From Hyphococcus sp. (GTDB lineage: Bacteria > Pseudomonadota > Alphaproteobacteria > Caulobacterales > Parvularculaceae), in assembly GCA_028289605.1 (NCBI GenBank), contig JANQON010000013.1, positions 1 through 53,040 on the forward strand: a DNA stretch of 53,040 bases. The letters are read 5' to 3'. Positions within the stretch are counted from its first letter, which is position 1. The number at the start of each line of letters is the position of its first letter. Below the pieces are notes generated by a model. It ran no database searches, was not told the DNA's origin, and was given only the letters and a program-made list of their open reading frames with translations. The translations under genes were made by a program, and so were the position numbers. Of the stretch, positions 1 to 7,819 are shown piece by piece.

Positions 1-783
1 ACCTATGGCGGCGAAGCGGATGATCGGGCTGTTCAGCTAACCCTCACATCAGACGGAGGCATCGCGCTCTTTGGCGAAACGTACAGCTTTGGAGACGGCG
101 ACTCGCGATTTTATTTGGTGAAAACAGACGCACAAGGAAACTTACTTTGGGAAAAGACCTATGATGACGGACCGCTGAACGAGCGAGGTCTGGCGATCGT
201 TGAAACGAAATCGGGCTTCTTGCTGGCGGGAAACTCTATGGACGCAACTAGCGGATCACGCGCTGTTATATCTGACGGTTACGTAGTCATGACTGACCAC
301 AAGGGTAACGAGATTTGGCGTCATAGAATGGGAGGGGAGAAGCACGATATTATTCATCATGCGGCGATGATCGATGAAGATATTTTTCTGCTCTCAGGCT
401 ATTCCAGAAGTTACGGCGCAGGCGAGTATCCGGACATTTGGGTGTCCCGCATTGATAGTAATGGCAAAAAACTCGACGGTTATCTTTCCGGGGGTGACTT
501 ACCCGATCATAATGTTATTGCGCGCCCGCTTCCGCAAGGCGGTATTGTACTTGGCGGTTACACCCAGAGTTTCGGCGTTGGTGAGTGGGATGCGCAGATT
601 ATTGCACTCAATGAAGACAGCACTATCAATTGGCGTCATGCGTATGGCGGCGCTGGCAGCGACGGGGCCGTATCAATTGCCCCCTTTGGAAATGGACTAC
701 TGGCGATTGCAGGCTACACGACCAGTTTTGGCGCCGGCGGTCGCGATGTAATTTTTATGGTTGTTGATACGGCGAAAAAATAA
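1..783 (+). CDS. Beta-propeller-type repeat protein, C-terminal fragment
   Basis: The reading frame is open from the first base of the window, so the 5' end lies outside it; 260 codons are visible before TAA. The sequence is a run of degenerate blade-like repeats of about 45-50 residues, each with a YGG..D element, an AGYT.SFG element and a Trp (DAQGNLLWEKTY, DSTINWRHAYGG). This pattern is shared by secreted bacterial and archaeal beta-propeller proteins of the SBBP/PQQ-like type, usually adhesion or lectin-like surface proteins. No catalytic motif, anchor or sorting signal is visible at the C-terminus, which ends just after the last blade. It is AT-richer than the chromosome to the right and lies just left of a partial tRNA-Tyr, so it may belong to another integrated element. 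The exact function is unknown. Confidence 0.75.
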   Translation, partial: TYGGEADDRAVQLTLTSDGGIALFGETYSFGDGDSRFYLVKTDAQGNLLWEKTYDDGPLNERGLAIVETKSGFLLAGNSMDATSGSRAVISDGYVVMTDHKGNEIWRHRMGGEKHDIIHHAAMIDEDIFLLSGYSRSYGAGEYPDIWVSRIDSNGKKLDGYLSGGDLPDHNVIARPLPQGGIVLGGYTQSFGVGEWDAQIIALNEDSTINWRHAYGGAGSDGAVSIAPFGNGLLAIAGYTTSFGAGGRDVIFMVVDTAKK

Positions 784-1006
784 ACCTGCTCGTAACTCCC
801 TCACTACTGTAGAAGCGGCTATCCTATAACAAGAATAACGTGTGATATTTAAGCTTACAGTGCAAAACGAATTTGCCCCGGATTTCTTGCAGGGTCATTT
901 GGGCAGAAATTTTGGAGCAAATGTTCGGTGTGAGGGCCTTCCCGAAGTTTCTTTATGACGTCACTTTCCATTTTACCAACAATACCGCGTTCTTGGCCGA
1001 CATGAT
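784..1006. other. AT-rich intergenic stretch with no convincing gene
   Basis: This lies between the propeller gene and the recombinase 3' end. The only candidate is a 51-codon minus-strand frame (855-1010) whose ATG overlaps the recombinase TGA by 4 bp. It has no recognisable domain and follows a recombinase tail that itself does not look like selected protein. I see no terminator hairpin. Confidence 0.4.
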
Positions 1007-2746
1007 TCATCGGTTGTTTGATTTCGAGACAGCAGAAGAAACTAGAGCGTCCAGACCAAAAATATGTTGGTTATTTTTCCACACTTTATGACACACTGAC
1101 AAAGCCGTCTTAATAAAAGCTTTGAATCTCAATGACATGAATTGAAATGACCGAAACTGTAAATCTGGCCGCTTAGCGTACGTTGGTTCGAATCCAACCC
1201 CCTCCACCATCTTGGACTTCGTGGCGTCAAAAAGCCCCAGAACCCTGAATGGCTCTGCGGTTCCGGCGGTTCGAAAACCTCCTTCTCGGCAGTAGCAAAG
1301 GCGGCTGGAAAAGGCCAATCTGAGCACCATTCTCTTGTGTTCGAAGAGGTCGGAAGCCCAGAGTTTCCAAGGGTTTGCAAGGAAGTCCATGGCGGTTCGA
1401 AAACTCTCTTCAAAGTTCATGGGCGCACCGCCGTCTTTAGCGGCTTTTTCGGCGAGCAAAATCCGCTTTTCATCAAGCTTTTCGATCTCGGCCTCATAGG
1501 CGGCGATAACCGCTTCATTGTCTGTTTGAACGATGCGGAAGGCGAGCCGCCCGATTTTGCGGTCGATGCGTGCAAGTTCCTCCTTGATATCGCCAGTATT
1601 ATTCTTGAGAAGCCGCAGGCGCATGTCCCAGAGATCGGTGAACATGGCACGGGCCAGTTCAAAGAGGCTCGGTGTTGGCCGCAGGTCTTTGAGCAGGGTT
1701 TCAAACTCGCCTTCGATCTTCTCTTTACGGATGGATTTTCGGTAAGAGGCGCATTGCTTGTTATAGCAAGCATAATAGGCGTAGTAGACGCTCCGGCCTT
1801 TCGACCACGCCGCGCTCAAGGGCTTGTCGCAGTCGGCGCAACACACGGCCCCGCGCAACGGGAAATCTTCACGAAGGTCTTTGCGCATCGGTGCATTTGA
1901 CCTGCCGTCACAGCGGTCTTGAATTTTGCGCCATGTCTCAAAGCTGATAAGCGGCTTGTGTTTGCCGGGGTGAAGTTTCAGACCGTATTTCTTGATGGTG
2001 ATGCGGCCCGCATAAAGCGGGTTCTTGAGCATGTTGTGGACGGATTGCACAGCAACGCCCTTACCGCCTTGCGAGCCTGACATGACCGGGTGTTGGTCGA
2101 AAAACTTCTTTAATTCCACGGCAGTCTGAAAACGCCCGGAGGCGTAGCCTTCAAGGCCCTCTTTCACGATATGCGCGGTTTGCGGGTCGGGAGCGAGCAT
2201 TTTGCCGCCATCTTCGCGTTTGACGAATTTGTAGCCGCGTACAGGCGCAAAGATGTAATAGCCGCTCTCGACGCAGGCGCGCTGTTTCTGTCGTACCTGG
2301 CGGCTGTTTTGTTCGCGTTCCAGTTCGCCTTGCGCGGCAACGATGGTTTCAAAGAATTTACCTTCCGGAGAATCTTCAAAATTGAAATTCAGACACTCGC
2401 GTGTTGCGCCGCGCGCGATCATTTCCCGGCGAAGTTTTAAATGAAACTCTACGTCTCGCGCATATCTTTTCAGATCGTCAAAAATCACGACGTAATTCTC
2501 ATGGGGATGGGCGTCGAGATAGGCGAGCAAGGCCACCATGCCGGGGCGATTCATAAAATCCCCGCCGCCTGATACGTCATCGGGAAATACAGCCTCGACG
2601 TGATAACCTTTCGCCAGTGCATATTGGCGGCAACGGTATTCCTGTGAATCAAGGCCGTGTCCTTCTTCCCGCTGCCTGTCGCTGGATACGCGGCAATAAG
2701 CCAAGGCTTTCGTTTGACCGGGCTGGATTTTTCGTAATGGCTTCAT
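1007..2746 (-). CDS. Large serine recombinase (element integrase)
   Basis: This is a site-specific recombinase that should integrate and excise the mobile element. The N-terminal resolvase catalytic domain shows ALAYCRVSSDRQ with the catalytic Ser at about residue 21. It is followed by the recombinase DNA-binding domain, a Cys4 zinc ribbon at about 298-335 (VCCADCDKPL, CYNKQC) and a coiled-coil at about 375-435. Conserved sequence ends near residue 510. The last 65 or so residues are the antisense translation of the tRNA-Tyr fragment (VEGVGFEPTYAKRPDLQF) and of sequence beyond it, so the C-terminus depends on what DNA sits at the attachment site. The start ATG overlaps the upstream gene's TGA by 4 bp. 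Confidence in family is high; the native stop is uncertain. Confidence 0.93.
   Translation of the reverse strand: MKPLRKIQPGQTKALAYCRVSSDRQREEGHGLDSQEYRCRQYALAKGYHVEAVFPDDVSGGGDFMNRPGMVALLAYLDAHPHENYVVIFDDLKRYARDVEFHLKLRREMIARGATRECLNFNFEDSPEGKFFETIVAAQGELEREQNSRQVRQKQRACVESGYYIFAPVRGYKFVKREDGGKMLAPDPQTAHIVKEGLEGYASGRFQTAVELKKFFDQHPVMSGSQGGKGVAVQSVHNMLKNPLYAGRITIKKYGLKLHPGKHKPLISFETWRKIQDRCDGRSNAPMRKDLREDFPLRGAVCCADCDKPLSAAWSKGRSVYYAYYACYNKQCASYRKSIRKEKIEGEFETLLKDLRPTPSLFELARAMFTDLWDMRLRLLKNNTGDIKEELARIDRKIGRLAFRIVQTDNEAVIAAYEAEIEKLDEKRILLAEKAAKDGGAPMNFEESFRTAMDFLANPWKLWASDLFEHKRMVLRLAFSSRLCYCREGGFRTAGTAEPFRVLGLFDATKSKMVEGVGFEPTYAKRPDLQFRSFQFMSLRFKAFIKTALSVCHKVWKNNQHIFGLDALVSSAVSKSNNR
1157..1209 (+). 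tRNA. Partial tRNA-Tyr(GUA) 3' segment, attachment-site remnant
   Basis: Readable parts are an anticodon loop CTGTAAA with GTA at 1159-1161, a long class-II variable arm, a perfect T-arm (GTTGG, loop TTCGAAT, CCAAC), the acceptor 3' strand CCCCTCC, discriminator A and encoded CCA. The 5' anticodon strand should pair with TCTGG (1164-1168), but CGAAA stands there instead, and no GGAGGGG acceptor 5' strand occurs upstream. The gene therefore begins abruptly at the anticodon loop. This is the pattern left when an element integrates into a tRNA gene, and the serine recombinase lies directly beside it. It cannot make a functional tRNA. Confidence 0.85.
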
Positions 2747-3075
2747 GACTCGTTTCCTTCCCCCGTAGACCCATTTTTAGGGTTCCGCTCTCGATGTTGT
2801 TTATCCGATTTATCGGCAGACTTGCATTCTACTGCAAAAGGCGCCGTGAGTGCGGAGTTTCGAGGATTTGGCTCGACTTTTCCACAGCCGTTTTGTACCG
2901 GATGGATGCCAAATCCGAGATCGACGAATTGCATCAGGATCGACCAAAGCGTCTCCAAAAAAAGACGCTTTTCCTCTTCGCTCATATCTGAGTTCTCCAG
3001 ATAATGGGCGTAACGGTCGACATCGACGCTCACCGATAATGGTTGAGCGTCCGTATTTTCCTGTTTGTCCGTCAA
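2743..3075 (-). CDS. Small acidic protein coupled to recombinase
   Basis: This 110-residue protein starts at TTG and its stop overlaps the recombinase ATG (ATGA), so the two are probably translated together. The middle contains a compact predicted helical segment (SEEEKRLFLETLWSILMQFV followed by DLGFGIHPVQ); both ends are polar and probably disordered. Small proteins with this central sequence are, to my recollection, common directly upstream of serine recombinases in alphaproteobacterial elements. A role in recombination, such as a directionality factor, is possible from position alone. I recognise no catalytic or DNA-binding motif. Confidence 0.7.
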   Translation of the reverse strand: MTDKQENTDAQPLSVSVDVDRYAHYLENSDMSEEEKRLFLETLWSILMQFVDLGFGIHPVQNGCGKVEPNPRNSALTAPFAVECKSADKSDKQHRERNPKNGSTGEGNES

Positions 3076-3110
3076 TCTGTTTTGTGCCTTTCCTCAAAGC
3101 TGTTCTCTTG

Positions 3111-3455
3111 TTAGCGGGAATATGCGCGACCACGGCCACGGCTACGTCCATTCTCACGGTCAAATGCGCCACTGGCGCTATCGCGCGTTCTTTTTCTGCC
3201 ATTGTCTTGATCTAAAGATTGATAATGTTCGCGGCGAAAGTCGCTCGCCTTGCGATAAGCATCTTGGGTAAGGAGATTGAGTTTTGGCAAGTCATCGACA
3301 GAGAAGCTATTCGTGTCGTGATATTTGCCGCGATCATCTTTGTATGTTTTGGCTATTGTGACTGTAAAATACGGGCCTTTTTCACCTTCATTGATCCATA
3401 TTGTGGCTTTTAAATTGCCGTCGCGAAGTGTTTCTTCAGGTGGTTGGTTTGACAT
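3111..3455 (-). CDS. Conserved element-borne protein with basic tail
   Basis: This 114-residue protein has a good ribosome site (AAGGAAG, 5 nt before ATG). The N-terminal half (ATIWINEGEKGPYFTVTIAK, then TYKDDRGKYHDTNSFSVDDL) reads as a small beta-rich domain of a type often found on alphaproteobacterial plasmids and genomic islands. The C-terminal 35 residues are rich in Arg, Gly and Asp (RENGRSRGRGRAYSR), as in nucleic-acid-binding tails. It lies 35 bp upstream of the recombinase pair on the same strand. Single-strand DNA or RNA binding is a reasonable guess from the tail and context, but the molecular function is unknown. Confidence 0.75.
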   Translation of the reverse strand: MSNQPPEETLRDGNLKATIWINEGEKGPYFTVTIAKTYKDDRGKYHDTNSFSVDDLPKLNLLTQDAYRKASDFRREHYQSLDQDNGRKRTRDSASGAFDRENGRSRGRGRAYSR

Positions 3456-3556
3456 GTGTCTTCCTTTCTTTGGTTAGGGTGAAAAGATCATCAGTATAAA
3501 GAACAAAAAGAGAACACTCAAGAAAAATGTGAAATTATTCCTATCCATAATCACGA

Positions 3557-3823
3557 TCACTGTTGCAGATTGACCTTGATCCTGCGCATTGGTGTATTCG
3601 GGTTGGGGTATTCAGGGCCGTGTTCCAACATTGTTGAATTGTCGGGCCTGCCTTTGCGCGTGCTGCAGGGAATGAGCTTGTGTAGAGGCGTGTTGTAGTA
3701 ATCGTCCTTTGCTTTTTGAGTGACCGCCTCCTGTTTGGCTGCATCGATGCGTGAACCAGCTTTACGTTTTGCCGCAGCTTCATTCTGGAGGACAATGTTT
3801 GGATCAAGATCAGACTTTTGCAT
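3557..3823 (-). CDS. Small hypothetical protein of the transfer operon
   Basis: This 88-residue protein starts at an ATG one base after the stop of the preceding gene, which is why I prefer it to the longer frame beginning at 3883. It is hydrophilic and basic, with a predicted helix (EAAAKRKAGSRIDAAKQEA) followed by a Pro-rich end (EHGPEYPNPNTPMRRI). It has no signal peptide, membrane segment or known domain. It is the last gene of the leftward operon that begins with the coupling ATPase, so a role in mobilization is inferred from position only. Confidence 0.6.
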   Translation of the reverse strand: MQKSDLDPNIVLQNEAAAKRKAGSRIDAAKQEAVTQKAKDDYYNTPLHKLIPCSTRKGRPDNSTMLEHGPEYPNPNTPMRRIKVNLQQ

Positions 3824-3824
3824 G

Positions 3825-4256
3825 CTACTCCTCGTCATCCGGTTCGAAACCGCCGCCCATTTGAGCGGTCTTTGCGCGCGCAAGCGTAATGGCGTCGAAA
3901 ACGCGCTTTACGGTTTTCGTGCGGGCGAAGTAGAGACGAGCGGGGAAGCCACGCGCGTCGAGTTGAAGGGTAGAAATTTGCGTCCCCACAAACAGCGCAA
4001 GAAGGATTGATCCGATCATTGCCAGCCGTTCCACGGGAAACCACAGATCGAAATAGATAACCAAAGCAGCGCCTACGACGGCGGCGTAGGCCAGCGCAGC
4101 ATAGAGAATGTCCCTGCGCCGCCGCCCAACAGTGTCGCTCACAGGATAGTAGGTCGTTGGGGTGCGGATATCCGCGGTCGTCACTGTAATGCGGTTATCC
4201 GAATAAAGAACGGTTTCGCTTTCGCGTAAGTTCGCGAGTTTAAGCTTTTTGGTCAT
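3825..4256 (-). CDS. DUF6232-like membrane protein
   Basis: This 143-residue protein starts at an ATG that overlaps the preceding gene's TGA by 4 bp; the longer upstream frame overlaps that gene and is rejected. The order of parts is an N-terminal beta-rich segment (ETVLYSDNRITVTTADIRTP), two adjacent membrane helices at about 51-90 (DILYAALAYAAVVGAALVIY and RLAMIGSILLALFVGTQIST) and a cytoplasmic tail ending in a helix (FDAITLARAKTAQ). This layout resembles the DUF6232 family, whose role is not established. It is translationally coupled to another small membrane protein and downstream of the coupling ATPase, so it may be a transfer accessory protein. Confidence 0.65.
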   Translation of the reverse strand: MTKKLKLANLRESETVLYSDNRITVTTADIRTPTTYYPVSDTVGRRRRDILYAALAYAAVVGAALVIYFDLWFPVERLAMIGSILLALFVGTQISTLQLDARGFPARLYFARTKTVKRVFDAITLARAKTAQMGGGFEPDDEE

Positions 4257-4903
4257 GACAGGTTTTCCCATGGTTTCTGACCGCAGATATCGAGATTGAC
4301 GGCCTGACTGACATCGCTCTTCAGCGAAGAAACGTCGGATGGAGAGACCAACCGAAAGCTCGCCAACGATATCGAGTAAGAGGTTCGTTTTCCGGCCACA
4401 GCCGTTGTGGCAGCGCAGGCACACCGTTTCAGAAGTTCCGGTTTCGGTACGCGTGGATAGTCGATGTTGATGGGAATGTTCAGCGCCTGCATTCGCTCGC
4501 TGACATTGCGCTGCATGGCGTCAACCTCATCGACGGTTGGAACATCGATATCCGGTATGGGAAATAAGTCGCCGAGACCGGAATCGCGATACATGCGGCG
4601 CATCGATTCATAATAGCTAAGCTGGTTTCTGGCCTCGGCGAGTTCGGACTGGCGTTCGCGCAGTTCACGCATAGCCTGACTACGTGCGGATTCAGCTTTC
4701 TCAGCGGCGCGTCTGACGGCTTCATCAATTGCTATGGTTTGTTCATCGTCGAGTTGTGCGATGCAGACAGGATAGACGTCTTCTTCGAGATCATTGTTCA
4801 TCGCGCGTTCTGCAAGAAACGCGTAACAGACGCCAAACCACGCAGCGCCGGCCGCAGCGCATCCGACAACAGGGTCGGGGAGGTCTTTAATGAAGTTTAT
4901 CAA
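4253..4903 (-). CDS. Membrane-anchored coiled-coil protein of the transfer operon
   Basis: This 216-residue protein is not a family I recognise. The N-terminus has one hydrophobic, Ala/Cys-rich helix (about residues 12-34). A strongly charged coiled-coil follows (about 55-108, RRAAEKAESARSQAMREL and RERQSELAEARNQLSYYE), then a Pro-rich linker (LFPIPDIDVPTVDEVD) and a C-terminal part with scattered Cys residues. The likely topology is an inner-membrane anchor with a soluble coiled-coil. It sits 20 bp after the preceding gene and overlaps the next by 4 bp, so it belongs to the coupling-protein operon. Docking the coupling ATPase or extending towards a helper secretion channel is a positional guess. 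Confidence 0.65.
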   Translation of the reverse strand: MINFIKDLPDPVVGCAAAGAAWFGVCYAFLAERAMNNDLEEDVYPVCIAQLDDEQTIAIDEAVRRAAEKAESARSQAMRELRERQSELAEARNQLSYYESMRRMYRDSGLGDLFPIPDIDVPTVDEVDAMQRNVSERMQALNIPINIDYPRVPKPELLKRCACAATTAVAGKRTSYSISLASFRLVSPSDVSSLKSDVSQAVNLDICGQKPWENLS

Positions 4904-4923
4904 CTCGAATTCTCCTTCTTTTC

Positions 4924-5358
4924 CTAGCGCGACCGCGAACGGCTGCGGGTTAATTGCCGAACCATTCGCTGCTCGATTTTCTTGAGATTGTTCATCCGCG
5001 TTTGTGCGCGGCGTTCGACATTGGCTTTTGCCCGTGCGTGAACATTTTTATTGCGCGCATGCTGGGAGTAGGAAAAGCCGAACGGGGGTTTGGGACCGCG
5101 CGCAAGAGAATGATTGAGACGCGCCGGTTGTTGCCGCTTGATCTGTTCCGCTTCGCGCGCGATCCAGCGTTCCTTATTCTTCTCGAAATGCGCTGCCATA
5201 TCGTTACGAATCGAGTTGGCGCGGCGTTTTATGGCGTTCTCCATGCGCGCTTTCATGACCTCTTTGGGGCTGAGCGCTTTTTCCATGCGCCGCGCCCGCA
5301 GGAAATCGCGCCGCGCAAGTTCTTTCAGGTCGGGACGGAATGAATAATCCGCTGTCAT
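4924..5358 (-). CDS. Basic hypothetical protein coupled to the coupling ATPase
   Basis: This 144-residue protein starts at an ATG overlapping the ATPase stop by 4 bp (ATGA); a start 13 codons upstream is possible but would lie inside the ATPase gene. It is very rich in Arg, Lys, Ala and Gln and mostly helical (MEKALSPKEVMKARMENAIK), ending in alternating Arg-Ser residues (LTRSRSRSR). There is no membrane segment or known domain. The charge suggests nucleic-acid binding, for example a relaxosome accessory that contacts DNA near the ATPase. This is inferred from composition and context. Confidence 0.65.
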   Translation of the reverse strand: MTADYSFRPDLKELARRDFLRARRMEKALSPKEVMKARMENAIKRRANSIRNDMAAHFEKNKERWIAREAEQIKRQQPARLNHSLARGPKPPFGFSYSQHARNKNVHARAKANVERRAQTRMNNLKKIEQRMVRQLTRSRSRSR

Positions 5359-7337
5359 GGCCGCGCCTCCGCCGTCAGAAAGCGAAGCCATGGGCATGAG
5401 CCGCGCTCGCGCGTTGGCCGAAATCCGCTGAGGCCCAGATAGGTGCAGGCGCTATGGCCGCTGTAATCGGGCCTTACCTGGTATTCAAACAGAACGTGTG
5501 GCGTCCCTTGTGTATGCAGGAATAGCCAGCATGCGGCGACAATCGGCAACCAGATGAAGGAGCGCGCTTCCAACACCGGGACGCGAGCAGGTTTTTTTGC
5601 CTTGCGTTCGGCTTTCAGCACATCCGCGATGCTGCGCTTGCCGAAAATCACTTGCGGCGGCGTCAGATTACGCGCGTTGTCGCCATACCGGAACGCAAGC
5701 CGCGTGATTGGGGATTTTGGATAAGGCTCATGCGGGTTTGCCGCCGCCCAATCCTTGAGCGGCCAGATATGAAAGTAGGGGACTTTCTTTCCGCGAATAG
5801 GACGAAGCCCGGGAACGAAAACGAGCGTCTCATCCTTGCCCATGGCCAGCACTTCATCCGGCGGCATAAGGCGTTTTGCGTGCTCTGAGGTGGATGTTGA
5901 GCCTTGTCCGTCGCGATGCGCGTAGCTGAACCCACTGGTCCGTACCGTATGATCGCCGATGCGTTTGCTGATAAGTTCGGCGGTTTCGTAGTCCGAGACC
6001 TGCAAAAATTGTTCAGCGGAATTTGCCGTAATGGTGGCAGCGGATTTTTCGCCGAAGACTCGTTTCAGTTCTGAAATCGACTGATAGAGCAGCATCAGAA
6101 CGATGCCGCGCGACCTAAGAAGCGTTATGTCTTTCGCGAGTTGGTTGACGGCCAGATTGGTGCATTCGTCCATGCAGAAGGCGACCCGCCGCCCGCTGAC
6201 CTGTTTAAGCACGGACAGGCGCGCATATTGCTGGAGCGCCACCGCTTTACCATAGGTTTCAAGGCTTTCGCTCGGCACGACATCGAACAGGATGACAGGC
6301 GGCTTTGATTCATCTCTCAGTTCCTTCGGATGAAATGCGTGTGCCGTTCCAACTGCGCCCAAATCCGAGCTTGGGCGAAAGGCGGACAATGCTTGCGCCA
6401 ACCCTGTCCGCGCACCTTCATAGTGCTCGGGATGGTCTTTCATAAGCGCGAGATAATTGCGCGCCATCGCCGCCAGATCGCCGTGCAGCGCATCGGACTT
6501 CGACGCATCCATAAGCAATTGATGGCATTCACCAGGGTCAGCAGCCGTGCGCCATATCATGCCCGGCAGACACAGCTCTTTCGCCAGAACCGCTAGTCCA
6601 ACAGACAGAACCACGAACAGGCCGCGCTCTAGGTCGCGGAAATAGCGGTTCTTCCCGTCGTTCTCCGGTTCCTTGGTGATCTGGTAGGCGAAGCCCTCTG
6701 CCGTGATGAAGGCGCGGGACTGTTTTATCTCGTCGGCGACTTCATCGACTAGGATACAGAACGGATTTGAATCGGTGTGTTTGAAGCCGGATATTCCGGC
6801 CACGTCGTTAATGACGACCCGAAATCCACGGCGTTCGAGTTCAGGAACAAGGATATGGCATAATTCCGGCTTGATATCCTGAATGCAAAGACCAAAACCG
6901 AGATGGGCAAGGTGTGCAATGGCGTGGACGGCAATGGACGTGGACTTGCCCGAGCCCGGCGGGCCTTGCAGACAATAATGCGTTTGAGGTGGCGCGAAGA
7001 TCGGCACGCCGTTGACGGTGCATAGGAGATGGCCGCTCGATGGATCGGTAAGACCTGCCGCATGAAGTTCGGCAAGGTCGGCAAAACGCGCGTCGCCTAG
7101 CTTTCCACTCGCGATATGAGCGTCACGGAGCATGCGCCGACGTGCATGCCGATTGTAAAGGCCGCGCATAGCGAACACGCCGCTGCCGACACAGGTAACC
7201 GCAAGCAGCCAGTAAAGCGGATACTGCCCGATATAATCACCCGCCTCGGGCTTCGCGACGGACGCTAGTGCGCCGCTTGCGGCTGCATTCAGCGCATAGC
7301 GGTTCACCCAAAATCTGCGGTCGTCGCGGGCGGTCAT
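5355..7337 (-). CDS. Type IV coupling protein, TraG/VirD4 family ATPase
   Basis: This is the coupling ATPase that brings relaxase-bound DNA to a type IV secretion channel at the inner membrane. It has an N-terminal hydrophobic segment (about 40-57, YPLYWLLAVTCVGSGVFAM), Walker A at about 125-132 (QGPPGSGKST) and Walker B at about 382-388 (RRVAFCMDECTNLA). A later VirD4/TraD-type segment reads LLRSRGIVLMLLYQSISELK. At 660 residues it is of usual family length. The last 40 residues look unlike the family core. It heads a leftward operon of small coupled genes. No other secretion-channel gene is present in the window, so the element is probably mobilizable rather than self-transmissible. Confidence 0.93.
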   Translation of the reverse strand: MTARDDRRFWVNRYALNAAASGALASVAKPEAGDYIGQYPLYWLLAVTCVGSGVFAMRGLYNRHARRRMLRDAHIASGKLGDARFADLAELHAAGLTDPSSGHLLCTVNGVPIFAPPQTHYCLQGPPGSGKSTSIAVHAIAHLAHLGFGLCIQDIKPELCHILVPELERRGFRVVINDVAGISGFKHTDSNPFCILVDEVADEIKQSRAFITAEGFAYQITKEPENDGKNRYFRDLERGLFVVLSVGLAVLAKELCLPGMIWRTAADPGECHQLLMDASKSDALHGDLAAMARNYLALMKDHPEHYEGARTGLAQALSAFRPSSDLGAVGTAHAFHPKELRDESKPPVILFDVVPSESLETYGKAVALQQYARLSVLKQVSGRRVAFCMDECTNLAVNQLAKDITLLRSRGIVLMLLYQSISELKRVFGEKSAATITANSAEQFLQVSDYETAELISKRIGDHTVRTSGFSYAHRDGQGSTSTSEHAKRLMPPDEVLAMGKDETLVFVPGLRPIRGKKVPYFHIWPLKDWAAANPHEPYPKSPITRLAFRYGDNARNLTPPQVIFGKRSIADVLKAERKAKKPARVPVLEARSFIWLPIVAACWLFLHTQGTPHVLFEYQVRPDYSGHSACTYLGLSGFRPTRERGSCPWLRFLTAEARP

Positions 7338-7355
7338 TTGAGGTTTTTCTCTTGG

Positions 7356-7384
7356 GCGGAGCTGCCAAAAATAGGCAGCTCCGC
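7356..7384. promoter_or_regulatory. Perfect 11-bp hairpin before the coupling-protein gene
   Basis: GCGGAGCTGCC and GGCAGCTCCGC enclose a 7-nt A-rich loop. It lies between the 51-residue gene and the coupling ATPase, both leftward, about 19 bp before the ATPase ATG. No run of T follows on the minus strand, so it is a weak terminator candidate. A transcription or translation attenuator, or a protein-binding site controlling the transfer operon, are alternatives. Confidence 0.6.
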
Positions 7385-7394
7385 TATTTGAGCC

Positions 7395-7550
7395 TTAGCT
7401 CTTGTTGTTATTATTGTTCTTTTCTTGTTGCGTATTTGCGGCTTGAACGCCCTTCGCGATCTCCTGCCGAGTAGCATGGTCGTGAGAATGCGGGATTGGG
7501 CGGTTATGCGTAACCGCGTCGTGACCCGCTCGTTGTCCGGGAGTTGACAT
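7395..7550 (-). CDS. Small His/Asn-rich protein
   Basis: This 51-residue protein starts at the ATG at 7550, with AGG about 7 nt upstream. A longer frame from 7637 is open, but its first 29 residues look unselected. It contains GHDAVTHNRPIPHSHDHATR and ends in Gln and Asn runs (QQEKNNNNNKS). Metal or nucleic-acid contacts by the His cluster are possible. It lies just before the hairpin and the coupling ATPase on the same strand. I do not recognise the family. Confidence 0.45.
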   Translation of the reverse strand: MSTPGQRAGHDAVTHNRPIPHSHDHATRQEIAKGVQAANTQQEKNNNNNKS

Positions 7551-7819
7551 AGCGTACCTCATTTTGGCGCCATCTGGCGTGGTGAACCTCCAAACGTTGG
7601 GAGGATCGGCGATTACCGATATGAATGAGATAGACAAGTCGATTACAACTTACACGGACAAAAACCTAACAAGTGTTTTGTAAATATGAGTCACAGGACG
7701 TATTCCTTCGCATGTGAAAGCGCCTTAGTGAACATGAGCGATTATTCGATTGCCAAAAAAAGGCCTGCAATGCAGACGGTTTTACACAGGGGCCGGATTT
7801 TCTTGATGCTTTGGCAGCT

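Noticed and set aside
855-1010. 51-codon minus frame overlapping the recombinase stop
   Set aside because: The overlap is attractive, but the preceding recombinase tail is junction-derived and the product has no recognisable features.
1157-1209. Functional tRNA-Tyr gene
   Set aside because: The 5' half (acceptor strand, D-arm, 5' anticodon strand) is missing.
1129-1413. 94-residue minus-strand frame containing LDSNQRTLSGQIYSF
   Set aside because: It is antisense to the tRNA-Tyr fragment in another frame and overlaps the recombinase; this is a familiar artefact of translating tRNA sequence.
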